Source: Ectocarpus siliculosus (lineage: Eukaryota > Sar > Phaeophyceae > Ectocarpales > Ectocarpaceae). Taken from it: 64,000 nucleotides of DNA. The translations under genes and the position numbers were made by a program. Position 1 is the stretch's first letter; each line of letters begins with the position of its first letter. Below are positions 50,801 to 62,223 of the stretch, piece by piece. The DNA is taken from positions 118,695 to 182,694 of the forward strand of contig FN649752.1 in the NCBI GenBank assembly GCA_000310025.1, given 5' to 3'. The notes under the pieces were generated by a model. That model saw only the letters and a list, made by a program, of their open reading frames with translations. It searched no databases and had not been told where the DNA came from.

Positions 50801-53800
50801 CCAGTGCAGAGGAGTATTGTTGTCGCGGTCCCGCTGATTCACGTCCCCGTTGTCGTCAATGTACTGCAGCAACGCATCCAAGTCGCCCTGTGCATGGCGA
50901 GGGACATCATCGACACAAGTACAGCAGTACAGGAGACACACGTGTTATGCCTCAAGCGTTGATTGATTGGGGGGGGGGGAGGGGGGCGTGCTCTTATGTT
51001 TTGCATGCCTTAGCGGTTAGACCATTGACCACGCGTCCTCGATAGGACGGAGCATTGTTCCCACAGGACCGATCACCGATGGCCAATCGTTCCTTCCTAC
51101 TTTGCCAAAGGTGGCTCAAAAGTATCTTCCCTAGTCCGTCTATCCTAACGATATCCCTTCCCGCCTCTTCAAACCACTTCCTACTCCCCAGTACAGCTAC
51201 CGTCCTCTCCTCTCTATTCCATGCCTCAAACATCTCCCTGTATTTCCCTTGCATTTTTCCCAGCTCAGTCATGTACACCTCCCTCTCCTCTTCGTACCAC
51301 GGACATTCCGCGACTACATGAACACGGTCTTCGCATGCGAAGCCGCAATCACATTTGAACTTGTCGTCTTCGTCGTCTACCGTCCTATGTCTTCGTCGAC
51401 TTTCTCGAAGGCCTATGTCCCTGGTCCTGAATTTGACCTTAAGCTTTGTCCCTGCATCCATTGGTCCATGTAGGTAATCCTTGAACGCTATTCCTTCTTT
51501 CAACATTCCGTACACTTCTAGACCCTCCTTATCCTTGGTTTCTTTCCTTAGATTCTGTTCTTCTCTCTCTGCACAAGCAACAGATATCTTCTCCTTGAAC
51601 CCCTGTAGACCGTCCGTTTCCAGCGTTTCATCTTCGTCGATGCCTAACCCCTTCCATACGTCCTCTACAACCTTGACCCATTCCGTGGGTTGTCTACCCC
51701 TCTTTTTGTTTGCCCACTTCGCCTCCCATACTATTCTCGGCAACCTCTCCTCTCCCATCCCGCACATGCGATACTGCCATGTCAGCTTCCTTGCGTCTCT
51801 TCCCGACCGTAGGGATTGGATCCCCAAGTCTGCCCTGACGGCTGCATTACTTGTGCGCTTGGAGCATCCTAGGATGATTTTCGCTGCTTTCATCTGCGCC
51901 GCCTCGAGTTATTTCACTACCTTCTTATTTCCTTCCCATACTTCTCCGGCGTACTCTAGCGGCGGTACGATTACGCTCTTCAAAACCGTCAATTTGATGC
52001 GTGTATCGAGGTGCCGGTTTGCGAGTATTGGGTGCAGCTTCTCTGCTCGTGCTTTGCCCTTTTCCGCTACCTTGGACATGTGTGCATTCCACGAGCAGTC
52101 TTTTGCGATCTCTACTCCGAGGTATGTGTACTGGTCCGCTACTGCAATCTCCTCGATCCCCCACTTCCATCTATTTTCTACTGGTTCCTCCCTGACCTCG
52201 TTGCATACCATGACGGCACTCTTCTTAACGTTGGCAGACAATCTCCACTTATCAGTAAACTTCTTCGCCGCGTCAATTTGTAGTTGCCGTCCCTCAGGGG
52301 TGTCCGACATACCAACAAAATCATCCGCAAACAGCATTCCTGACACCGAAGTTTCCGTGTCCCCTACTTCTACTCCCTTCCGGACTGCTTCCGACTTCCA
52401 GGGGGGGGGGGTGTACTCATAGTCGTGCATGCCGTAGTCGTTAGATCATTGACCTCGCATCCCTACAAAGCCGGGACGGAGCACGCCGGGTTCTCACCGG
52501 ACCAGGCTCTCACATCACCAAGCGCGAAGCGCCGTGAGGTATTCGGCGAGTCGCATGAAGTGTGCGCTGTATCCTGCTAAGGGTGTTCGGCACCTTGTGC
52601 TTACTTACTTGCGTACGGATGACAGCTGCGTATGACTTAATTTATTTTCTGGAGCTTTCACTTCCAGAGACAGTTATTAGCTCTGTGTAACTGCCTCGAG
52701 GATGTTTGACCAATCTAACACAACGTGCGATCATCCATCCTCTTTGCGCGGAGTGAGGGTTCTCGACCCCGCACAACATAATCTACTAGACCACCATTAT
52801 GGTTACCGCAAAAAAAAAAGCGGTAACCTGGTTGTCGAGCTCACGAAGTGAATTGGCTTGTTTTACAACATCGCTGCCAAGCGACGAAAACCCAACCCCG
52901 ATGGCAAACACCGGGGGGGGGCGGCTTGTTTTACAACGTCGTTGCCAAGCGACGAAAACCCAGCCCCGATGGCAAACATCGAAGGGGGGAGGGGGGTATT
53001 GGTGTCATAACATGACCAGACGGGGATAGAGAGATGCGGCCCGCGGTGGTACCGTATCCAAACCACAAAGGGGGCGGAAGATGGCCATGCCATGATGACA
53101 CATGACGGCGGCGGTACCAGCCACATCGCAAATTCCCGGTGCAAGGTGTGCAAGACTACAGCACCACAGTACTACTACCGCACCACACACCCAACAAATG
53201 GCCACGTGATCGCATCACAGACCAAGCTACATTCATTTGAGTCCTAGGCCAACACTATATTCAGAACCGGCAGGGATCAACAAGCTTGCATAGCGGAGCC
53301 TTAAGTCTCATGTTGCCTACTGAAGTATTAATAATAGTGCCCACGACAACATCGGTGACACACGCTCGATGGCGACGAATGGTCATAGCTTCTTATTTTC
53401 TGGCCAGTTATGCCTCTAGAGAAGGCTGCCAACGTGGCAAAGCTTGCCGAAAACCTGCTGTTGATGGGCTATCGGCACGAAAAGGGGCAGAGCGGGGCAT
53501 GACGCCGCTACACACCGTTAGACATACTGCAGGGAGAACGGCGAGGAAGGAAATATCCAATCCCATCAATCCACGCACACCTATCTTTTCTTCACCGGTT
53601 GACCACCATCGCTACTTCTGACTACCTGTCGCCTACATCTCAACATGTTCCTGGCACACCACCTGCTACTGCAACACGCTCTTCCGAACCACAAAAGAGT
53701 ATCACACGACATGCGCACGCGTGGACCAGAATGGCAGCCATCGACAAGAGCCTACGTAACGAGGATTCACGTTTGTGTGTTTGTTTCACGTGATCGATGA

Positions 53801-55344
53801 CACGCGCAAAACGCCACGCGCCCCACAGATGAAAGAGGTTTTACACTTTCAGAAGGAGAATATATTGTTTGTCCCAAGGAACCAACGCGTGTTTTCTTCT
53901 GTACTCGATGTATCATACTTCCGACTTCAAAGTTCACCATCATTTGTGCAAAAAACAATAGAAACGCATGAGAGAGCTCCAGGAGCACAGCGAACGCAAG
54001 TATGGCATAATAGTAGGGGGTATGGTTGCTCCGTTGCACGCAATCTAGGGTATGGTTGTGCAGTGCCATCGGAAGGTCAGAGAGCGAACGGACAAGTCTT
54101 CCCATCTCATCTTCTTGTGGTATCTGATGTCACCGTCCATGTACTTGTTATCTTGTTCCCTTGGTGTGTGGTTGGCGTGTCTGGTGCGTTAAAATTTGCA
54201 GCACATGTGCCATATCTATACGTCACGCACGTAGAACACACCACCTATGCATTCCGGGGCAATGTCCAATAGCCGCGCGCAGTGCGCGTGTGCCGTTTTG
54301 CCTCAACGCAAGTGTTGTTGCATAACGCTGCATGATTTTCCCAGCCGAAACTGTTTTCTCCTCAAATCCCATCTTAGCTATGCCGCGGGACCTGAGGGTT
54401 GTTGCCAGACTCCACCAAAAACGGGCCCTAACGTTTGGCACGGGTTTCGTCTAAAAAACGACTTTTTCACGGAACTGTTTTCTCACCCATCATGTCTTAT
54501 CTCAAGTATGCATAGTTCGAACAAAGAAAAGTAGAGAAAACCAAAATGGCCGTCCCAGCTACCTGTGGTTCATATGGATCAACTGGCTTCACCGTCCATC
54601 ATCGTCGACGGTATTGTTAAAATGACATGCGTATGCATAGGAGGAGCTGCTGCTGTGTGCTTGGCTGAAGATTTCCCTTCACAGTCTGCAAAAATAGCAA
54701 ATCTATAGATACTATGAGAAGCACAATTGTTGTGTATGTGCACTCAAGTACCAGTTCTTCGTCTAGAAACGACAGAGTGTACACGGCTCCACGCTGTTTC
54801 TCCAGAACCGCCCATCTTCCGATAGATACATACAATTGTAGACAGATATTGTAGACATAGATTACTCTGGAATTGGCCGTGCCTGCTTTACCCCCCCTTG
54901 AGTAGCATACACCACACCAAACCGCGACTTGCATCAACCCCTCTGTTCAACACGACCTGTAGAGGACCCACTTGTGAGGGAGACCGTGGGCTGCTTACAG
55001 GCAGTACTGACAGAGAGAGGGCGTCGGCACGGACCGCAATTAGCTTGGGGGCATCGGTGTTTGTTGCACCCAAATCGTCCCACCATTTTTAGTACGAAAA
55101 ATGCGTTGATCCACCGCAAAACTGTTGATTGTGCACCGCCAAACTTGACAATGAATGTCTCTACGGCGAGAAGACGACATGCGCGTACCATTCCACTGAG
55201 GCAATGGCAAAAATGTTGACGATAACGTTGAACAGGGCATACCTGCATTGCGGCCTTCCATGGGTCCACTCCATCCATCTCCGGCTCCTGCTCCGAATCC
55301 AAGATTTTCTCCTCCGAAGCCGAATAAGCCACAGCCTGCGCCAT
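42161..55344 (-). CDS. Ankyrin-repeat and coiled-coil protein, ten exons, about 536 aa
   Basis: Exons, all in phase: 55344-55243, 50887-50690, 49308-49246, 48646-48491, 48244-47891, 46806-46430, 45725-45647, 44998-44874, 44259-44202, 42259-42161. Residues 30-205 hold about five ankyrin repeats (DNNTPLHWACQESHFDIVGV; STPLHYACREGNLDIV; DNLSPLHVAAGMGHIDV; YTPLWRAAYYGHPEVVEVLL). Residues 206-405 are a low-complexity Ala, Gly, Ser and Pro-rich linker. Residues 410-530 are helical, charged coiled coil (AELSAKNQQLQQMQLKVEEY; EAELERKKQEVGEARKEVE; EERIAQLEHDLRMARS). Ankyrin repeats bind proteins and the coiled coil probably dimerises; the actual partners are unknown. No enzyme or membrane segment is visible. 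Some exons are only 58-79 nt, and introns reach 4.4 kb because of inserted transposons. The joins of exons 6-10 rest on phase and coiled-coil continuity, so a missed small exon is possible. Confidence 0.8.
42548..43428. mobile_element. About 881-bp CAGT-ended element in intron 9 of the ankyrin gene
   Basis: The left end is CAGTGGGGGGCCCTCAGTAG (with TA before it) and the right end reads inward CAGTGGGGGGGGCTCAGTGG. The right flank is TG rather than TA. Inward motifs such as CCTCAATAGTGCCGG repeat near both ends, as in the element at 33382-34330, so they share a family. No transposase is recognisable. Confidence 0.6.
49366..49960 (-). mobile_element. LINE-related 3' fragment (copy A) in intron 2 of the ankyrin gene
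   Basis: On the minus strand it ends with TGAGTACACC and a run of about 13 C. It is nearly identical over some 580 bp to copy C at 52401-52985 and weakly similar to the last 90 bp of the reverse-transcriptase copy B. It includes an inverted pair GGTTACCG / CGGTAACC around an A-rich stretch and two tandem units containing CGTCGTTGCCAAGCGACG. I take it as a 5'-truncated retroposed copy; its start is approximate. Confidence 0.6.
50969..52400 (-). pseudogene. 5'-truncated non-LTR retrotransposon (LINE) reverse transcriptase, copy B
   Basis: The minus strand encodes the C-terminal half of a reverse transcriptase. The catalytic FADD box is at 52331-52320 within GMLFADDFVGMSD, followed by thumb-like sequence, LTVLKSVIVPPLEYAGEVW, and a terminal Cys/His cluster (CDCGFACEDRVHVVAECPWY). 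A single in-frame TAA at 51911-51909 interrupts an otherwise open frame that runs to a stop at 50994-50996. The N-terminal endonuclease and fingers are missing. A run of C (G on the plus strand) ends it. It lies in intron 1 of the ankyrin gene, in the same orientation. The element copies itself through RNA; this copy is dead. Confidence 0.85.
52401..52985 (-). mobile_element. LINE-related 3' fragment (copy C) abutting copy B
   Basis: It is nearly identical to copy A, with the same inverted pair GGTTACCGC / GCGGTAACC and two tandem units carrying CGTTGCCAAGCGACG. On the minus strand it ends in a C run at 52411-52401, and copy B starts at the very next base. The 5' boundary is approximate. Confidence 0.6.
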
Positions 55345-57198
55345 GGCGGCGGCGCTTCACAAATAGGACTTTTCCTAGCACCAGCGTGTCCGCACGATCC
55401 ACCTGGTCGTACCAGCAGAACGGGAAACAAAAAACACAGGCGGTGGGGGCCAGCCGTCTTGAATCCGCACCATAAAAAGTAGCACGGCAGCAATGCTAGC
55501 TGCTGTATTGCGGGGGAACGAGTTTGAGCTGTTGTACATACATATACAAATACTATAATGAAATACTATAATGAACCCCACCACACTGCTGTCCAAGAAC
55601 GCCCTCTCAAGTGCCGGTTCGAATTTTACCCGTCTGCACGACGACAGCAGGTAGGCACGGCATGTCAACCAAAAGCGCGGACAGAAAGTATGCGCCTCCT
55701 GTGCCGGGCGACAGCATTGGAACTCTGACTCTTCCCGCTCAAGGCTGGCTGCTGCGTCCAGGCCTCTCTCCAATGCATGTATGTAGGCTTTTCAGGCTTT
55801 CCTTCGTTCTCGCAGGAAATTCATTCTTGCGAGGATATTCATACTTCGAATATGCACATACGACAAGAATGATGTCAATGTAGGTAGAATATATAGCAGT
55901 ATGCATACATACCACGCCACACCAAGAACGGTTTAGAGGATAAGGAGCATCTCCAGGAAAACACGACAAACCCATTAATTTCCGATGCCCACATGCAAGC
56001 ACCGGCTCTCGCACATGCATATCCCAGTGCACGTGTCTTTTGGACTGACAAGAAGAGCTCTGCATCATTTAAGGGTCCAGGTTTGACGTGCACGTCGTTC
56101 CCAACCACTAGAAAGTACCACCGGACGCGCGTGTGTTTGTGTCTTCTATTCTTCTTTTTTTATTGTACGCTCTACACACAAGAAATCGAAATTAGGGAAC
56201 TTCGTCGTCGTTGTTGAAAGCAAAAAAAAAAAAATCACACCAAACCAACACACCTAGAAACAGACCCGACGGAAAGGAGCAGGAAAAAAGGAAAAAACCA
56301 GAAAAAACAGGGACCGGTGCGCACACCCAATGGACACACACACGAACACTTCACTCCTTGGGGAAACTCTGTGGACACCGCTGTCGGGGCCAAGACAAAA
56401 CGCCACCCAAATGGAGCCTCAAAATCCTCCCGTGGTCCACCAATCATGCCCACCACCGCATGGAACATCATGGGGTACAGAGACACCCCCGTGCAGCCCA
56501 GTTTACCAGAGGCAGCGCAGGGGTCTTTGTGAACAGACAGCGGGTGACCCACGCCGCCCGCCTCCGGTCTAAGGTGGGCGTCTCTGGGCAGGCGTCTGAC
56601 AGCATGGAGAGCACAACGGTATATCCCAATTGCAGGCACGCACCCCTGTCTCTCCTCGCCGTGCTGCTCCAAATCCTGCCGCCTTCTTGGTTCACCCCCC
56701 ACCCCTCGCCTCGCCTGCTCTCCTAGTTCACGGCACACTCAGTCAACGGATATCTCCCAGATGCAACCCTGCCGCACTTCTTTCGCCACACGATGGCAAT
56801 CCTGATCAGCCAGGCGGCGGTCGAAGGGAGAGAGAAAGGGTGCACGGGACAGAGATAGGCAGAGAAAAAACCGCGAGCAGCGAGAGAGTGTCTCGGCGAA
56901 CACCACGCGGCCAGCTTGTGGGACACCGCAAACGGCCAAAAAGTCCGAACATGTACCTACTCGGGACAGGCTCAACACGGAGCACCTTTTTTTTTTGCAT
57001 CTCACCACCACTGCACAACAACAACAACAACAGCCGCTTTTCGAATCTTTCCTGCCTTTTCTGGCTGCCGGTGGACCGTCCTGTCAGAGTCGCACAGGCA
57101 TATGTGCAAGATCGACTTCGAGTGTATCCGGTCGTGGCGCATGTGGCAGATGCCCTAGACTATAGACAGCAGTGCTTGTTGTCCGGCGGTGTGTCGTA
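55345..57198. other. Divergent spacer between the ankyrin and phosphatase genes
   Basis: The two genes start back-to-back 1.85 kb apart. No coding region or RNA gene is evident. The spacer presumably contains both promoters and 5' leaders; no specific element is recognisable. Confidence 0.45.
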
Positions 57199-60100
57199 AT
57201 GCTCCGCTTCTCAGACGCGTTGAGACTGCGACACATCATCTTGCGGTGGACGCTGCTTGCGTCTGCCCTTCTGAGGCCGACCTCCTCGGACCTGCTGAAG
57301 AACAAACATGAGGCGGTCGACCGTCAACCCCAGCAGCGATTTCGAGGCACGCCGGCCGATGCTGGTGACGATCCAGGACAGCCCGAGCAAATCCATCTTG
57401 CACTAGCTGGCGGCGACAGGTGAGGAGTGTCTCTTACTTATCCTCTGCCCCATGTCAGGTACATACATTGTAGATACGCCGAAAGGCCTGCGTACGTAAA
57501 CCAGCGCCAGAATAGATGGGACGAATACACACACACCACGAAGCGAGTGGGAGGGGTCGCTGCCTCTGTTTCGGTTAGCCCTAACCAATAGTAGTGTGAT
57601 ATGCTTGTAATGTTTGGCCAGGATACACGTAGAACTGCTGTTGTGGAGAGTGTATGTTGGCAACAACAGCTTTGCTCGGCACGTACACGCTGACTCTATA
57701 CAACGAATCTACTGCTGCACGACCTACCGGTATCGATACACGGCTCGATGAAGTGCTGCAACTGCTGTACACCGGCATAAACGTTCCTAATACCTGGTAC
57801 TGCTGTAGTCTTTCTGCCGACAGACTGCTGTATGGACATTCCAGGTGAAACATCTCTGTATCCACTCCCTCTTGGATACGCATACACCACAACCCGCCCT
57901 TTTCCGCCCGCCCCGCCCACACGCGCTGCTGTTGTCCTCCTCAAGAGACATGTACGCCATGTCTGTTTCCTGGTTGACATGGGAGGAAACCAAGTCGCAA
58001 GTTTTCTGGTCCCGAGATATGGACATGGACGTTCACGCTGTCGGGGAGGTCGTCGTTGGCAACGCTACGAGTGAGGCAACAGAGCTGAATATAATACAGT
58101 AGTAGAGGTCGTGCAAGAGATGGGTATAAATAATGCTCGTGTAAAGCGTTTCAGCTGTCCACACAGCAGTAGAGCGTGTCGCCACGGTACCTGGGGCATG
58201 GAATAATCTCTTATAGTTGGAAGGATGTGACGTGGCGGGATGACGGCCCAAACTCTTGAAAAGTACAAAGCTATATTCTCGTTCTTCACGTGCAGGTAGT
58301 GGCCGCTCTACGTTGTTTGTTGCTCGCTTCCGTCTTGAGCGATGATACACTGCAACATTGGTCAGCGTGCCTGCTTGAATGGTGAACTTAAGTTGTCTAC
58401 TTTATGTTGGTCTTGTGACGAACTCACACCATGCTCACTATTGCACACACATCCCCTGCGGCGAATGTGTATTTGTAACTGATGTTAAATTTCCGGATTC
58501 TGCCCGTCAGGATATTCGACTCACCACACCAACCTAGACCTGGAGGAATACACGAGCGGGTGGCTGCATTCGGCAGTAATCCAGGGTCTGGAGCCGTCTA
58601 CCACAATTTTCTATTGTGTCGGAGACGAAGACCTTGCGCTGAGCACTGTCCGAGACTTCACGACGCCCGGCGTCTTCGCTCCCGAGCAACCGCTTGTTCT
58701 TGGCATTCTCGGTGATTTGGGGCAGACCAACGATTCGAGGTGACGGATGGTTTTTCGGCACTGTTCGACAAGAGTTGTGCATTTCTCAAACGACGAGTGT
58801 GCCATCGATTCTGGGTGCTGGCTTGCGTACGGGTTCGTATAACACAGTCGATGTGTCTCGGTTCAACCTTGCTTGGGGTTACCGCGGACTGGGAACAAAC
58901 GGCAGCAGCAGCAACAGCAGTACTGGTTGCGCCCCATGTGTTGTCGCATGGTCCCGCAAAAACATTGTCGGATGCCACAGCAGGTTTTCCCGGCTTACGG
59001 TGTTGGCGTCGCTGGAACGATATGCGCTGTCCGTATATCAAGCGACGTAAAGAGGCTACTCGTGTCCAACCCACGGCCCCGGCGATACCCTAGTTTGTCG
59101 AGGTTGTCGGTTTCTCATCATCTTATCATCTCTCCACACCCAAGATGTTGCGTGTGATACATGGTGATGAAGTCGGGCTCGTTCTGATACCCCGCGCTTT
59201 GGTGCTGCTGTGCTTGGGGCGCTGCTACACCCTTCCTTTGTACGACATGTATCGTGTGTACCGCCGTGGTTTAGGAACACCTTGGACGCCCTGGGCAGAC
59301 ACCAACCTGCCATCGACGTCGTCCTTCACGCTGGAGACCTGGCATACGCGGAGTGCATACAGGTGCCAAAGTTGCCCTTCAACGCTGCTCTGTAGATCCA
59401 ACGCACTACCGTATTGACCGCCAAGTAGTCGTGCGTTCGCGCGCAGAGAGAGAGAGAGAGCCACACACACAGTTCCCCGCATACAATTTGGGTCGGACCA
59501 TGTACAGCCTAGCTTCATTCAAGTGCGACCGTCTCATGGGTAACAAACCAACGCATCGTGCGGTGCCCAGAGTAGGGGGTATTGACCGTCCAATACACGG
59601 GGGGTCCATGGCAGCGTTTCTTTTAGCTAGCGACATGCATACCTCCCCATCCGCCACCCCCCGGCTCTTCTGACACTCTGTAAAAGTGCGTGAACACCGC
59701 CTGCTCGGATACCCAGGAGAGGTGGGACTCTTTCATGCGGATGCTAGACCCGGTTGCCTCTCACGTCCCATGGATGGTGGCCGCGGGAAACCACGAGATA
59801 GAGGCGGGAAGCACATCGAGCGGGCCGTTCGCTGCCTTCCAGCACCGCTTCCGTATGCCCTCCGAAGCGCCCGCCGTGCGGGGTTTCGAGTGCGGTGTGG
59901 CGGGAGGCCTCGACGGCAACCGGACCGCTTGCGGGCCGGGCCTTAACGACCTCTCCACCAAGGGCGCTTCTGCCAAGGAGAGTGAAGCGGCGGAGTTCGG
60001 AGGTGAATGGATGACACAGGCAGTCTTGGGTGCAAGGGAGGCCGTTGCTCCCTTCGAAAGGCCCGTGTCGTCCACAGGCTGGCCGGAGAGTGAAGGCGGA

Positions 60101-62223
60101 GGGGGAGAGGAAGACGAGGGGGAGGTCGAAGGGCTAGTGCCGAAATGCAGCCCGTCAGAGTGGTCCGGCACCTACGATTTCGGCAACAGGTGGGCCAAGG
60201 AAAGCTGCGTATGCTATCCTGGCCTAGGGTCGGTGGCAAGGGATTTACGTTTTGAATGAGACCTCGTTTCCCTCTCGCTTTTACGTCCCATTGAGGAAGG
60301 ACAAACCACAAAGCGTCGTGACTGATGTGCGTGACTGCGCTCGCTCGTACTGTGCTCGCTTCCTCCCGCAGCTTTTACAGTTTCGATGTGGCGAGCGTGC
60401 ACGTTGTCGTGCTGAACCCCTACACGGCAACAGGGGAAGGTTCTGTGCAGCACTCTTGGCTAGTCGAGGTGAGGGTGCGAGCTTCGCCGTCCACAAGCAG
60501 CAATGAACCGTACACCCCCAAATGACGGTCTGCCGGGTACCTCGAACCCAGCACATACCTAAAGGGCACGCAAAATAGCAGGCAAAGAACGGACACGCTG
60601 TTGTGGGACAAAGGCTCTCCGTGAAATCCTTATCTCACTTTCCGGGGTGAACGACATGGGGGCTGAATTCTGGTCTCAAAAGGAAAAATACGAATCTCTT
60701 CGGGGTGTCTCCTTGCCGGTTGTACTGCCATCTTGTGGATGCTCCCCTTGCTCTTCTCCCCGCGTGCCGTGAACGGCGGCATCTCCTGGTGCCTTGGTTG
60801 CCGCACCGCTCAAGCAGGACCTCGATGGGTGCGATCGCTCTCGGACTCCGTGGCTCGTGGCAATGTTCCATTGCCCGTGGCACAACTCGAACCTCGCGCA
60901 CCCGGGTGAGAGGATGGCAGCAACGGCGATGCACGCCATGGAGCCAGTTCTGTTCCAGCACAAGGCCTCCCTAGCCATTGCTGGCCATGTGCACGGTGAG
61001 ACAAGCAGAAGGAGATCATACTAATGAGCACACGAACCAGGAAAAATGGCTCTGAAAGTTGCCACGAGCGAATAGAATGTGTTGTGCAACACCAAGAGTC
61101 CACCGCCTACCGTGAGGCCTGAGGACTTGGTTGGTCGCTTGCACTGTGTTTGTGGTATGTATTCGTTCTATCCAAATACTGTGTCCATTGCTGCGAAGTG
61201 TTTTACCAAGTACTTGCTGCTAGTGCTCGTGCTGCGGCTACGGCTGGACAAGAAGGTCCCCTGTTGGTCTCGACCTCTGTTCGACTGAAGGCGCATTGTG
61301 AAGACTAGCACACACACGCATGGCATTCTCAGATGTTTTACGACCTGATTATCTCTCTCAACTAAAAGCCAATTCACCCATCTAATTCATTTTGGTTCGG
61401 CTCTTGACCTGTCTCGCGATCGTCCGTTGCGTCGTCTGTGTTGTACTTATGTCTGTGCGCGCTCTTTTGTTTCCGGTCCTCAAAGCGTACGAGCGATCTC
61501 TCCCCGTCCTGAGTGGACAGCTCAACGATGCCGGACTCGTCAATCTGGTGGTCGGCGGATCTGGAAACAACGAAGGGAGAGATCGTGAGTGAAATGCAAT
61601 GGCGTAGTAGAGCCAGCCGTGTGAACGATCGCGCGCAAGATAGTGGAGCTCCAGAAGCGGACGGATCAAATTTCCGGGAAAAAAAAATGGCGGGGTGGTC
61701 ACGTTCGTTGTTCGTCAATGTCCTCAGGGTCCCCGTATTGTGGGTGTGCAGGGTGTCCCGCCCAAAATTTTCTTGAGAAATTTCTCCCCTGGGGGTGTTT
61801 GACAGGGCGCCAGCGCGGGGGCTATCGGGGCTGGCGCACACGCTGCTGGTGACGAGAACTGGTACAGCAGTATGCATAGTAGCTGAGATATTAGAGGTGC
61901 GATAGCTGATCGACCGATGCGTTACTCGCACTCGTCGTACCCCTCTCTCTCCCGACTTGCTCAGCCACAGGATGGGCTTAAGGGATTCTCTCGAGGCGTT
62001 ACTTGGGTTCGCAAAACTACGACTTATGGTTTTGTACGACAACCCGATAACCCAAACCCTCATGCCGCCCTCCACACCCTCTTTGTCGTGCCCATCAGCC
62101 GACTACTACCGCCTCCCCGACTGGAGTGCTTTCCGGAACGGGAGTGCTTTCGGGTTCGGAACGCTTTCGGTCATGAATTCAACGATGGCCTTGTGGGAAT
62201 GGAAGGCGAGTTTGGGCGCGTAG
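57199..62223 (+). CDS. Purple acid phosphatase-type metallophosphoesterase, nine exons, about 544 aa
   Basis: Exons, all in phase: 57199-57419, 57946-58070, 58511-58739, 59275-59362, 59717-60189, 60372-60468, 60818-60995, 61486-61584, 62099-62223. The first 30 or so residues look like a signal peptide or anchor, so secretion or a vacuolar location is likely. Residues 68-165 form the N-terminal beta domain (QIHLALAGGDR, MSVSWLTWEE, YSTHHTNL). The catalytic domain shows all seven metal ligands: GDLGQT (D184), GDLAY (D213, Y216), GNHE (N246), FHCPWHNSN (H429) and GHVHAYER (H468, H470). It ends with PDWSAFRNGSAFGFGTLSV. The family hydrolyses phosphate monoesters at a di-metal centre, usually to scavenge phosphate. 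An acidic insertion of about 90 residues (roughly 275-370) separates GNHE from FYSFD. The start is the first ATG after an in-frame stop at 57163. The C-terminal end could instead be spliced onward near 62219. Confidence 0.88.

Noticed and set aside
49366-52985. LTR retrotransposon, with the two near-identical ~590-bp repeats as LTRs
   Set aside because: The repeats end in G/C runs rather than TG...CA, the reverse transcriptase between them is LINE-type with its own related 3' end, and no gag, integrase or primer-binding site is seen.
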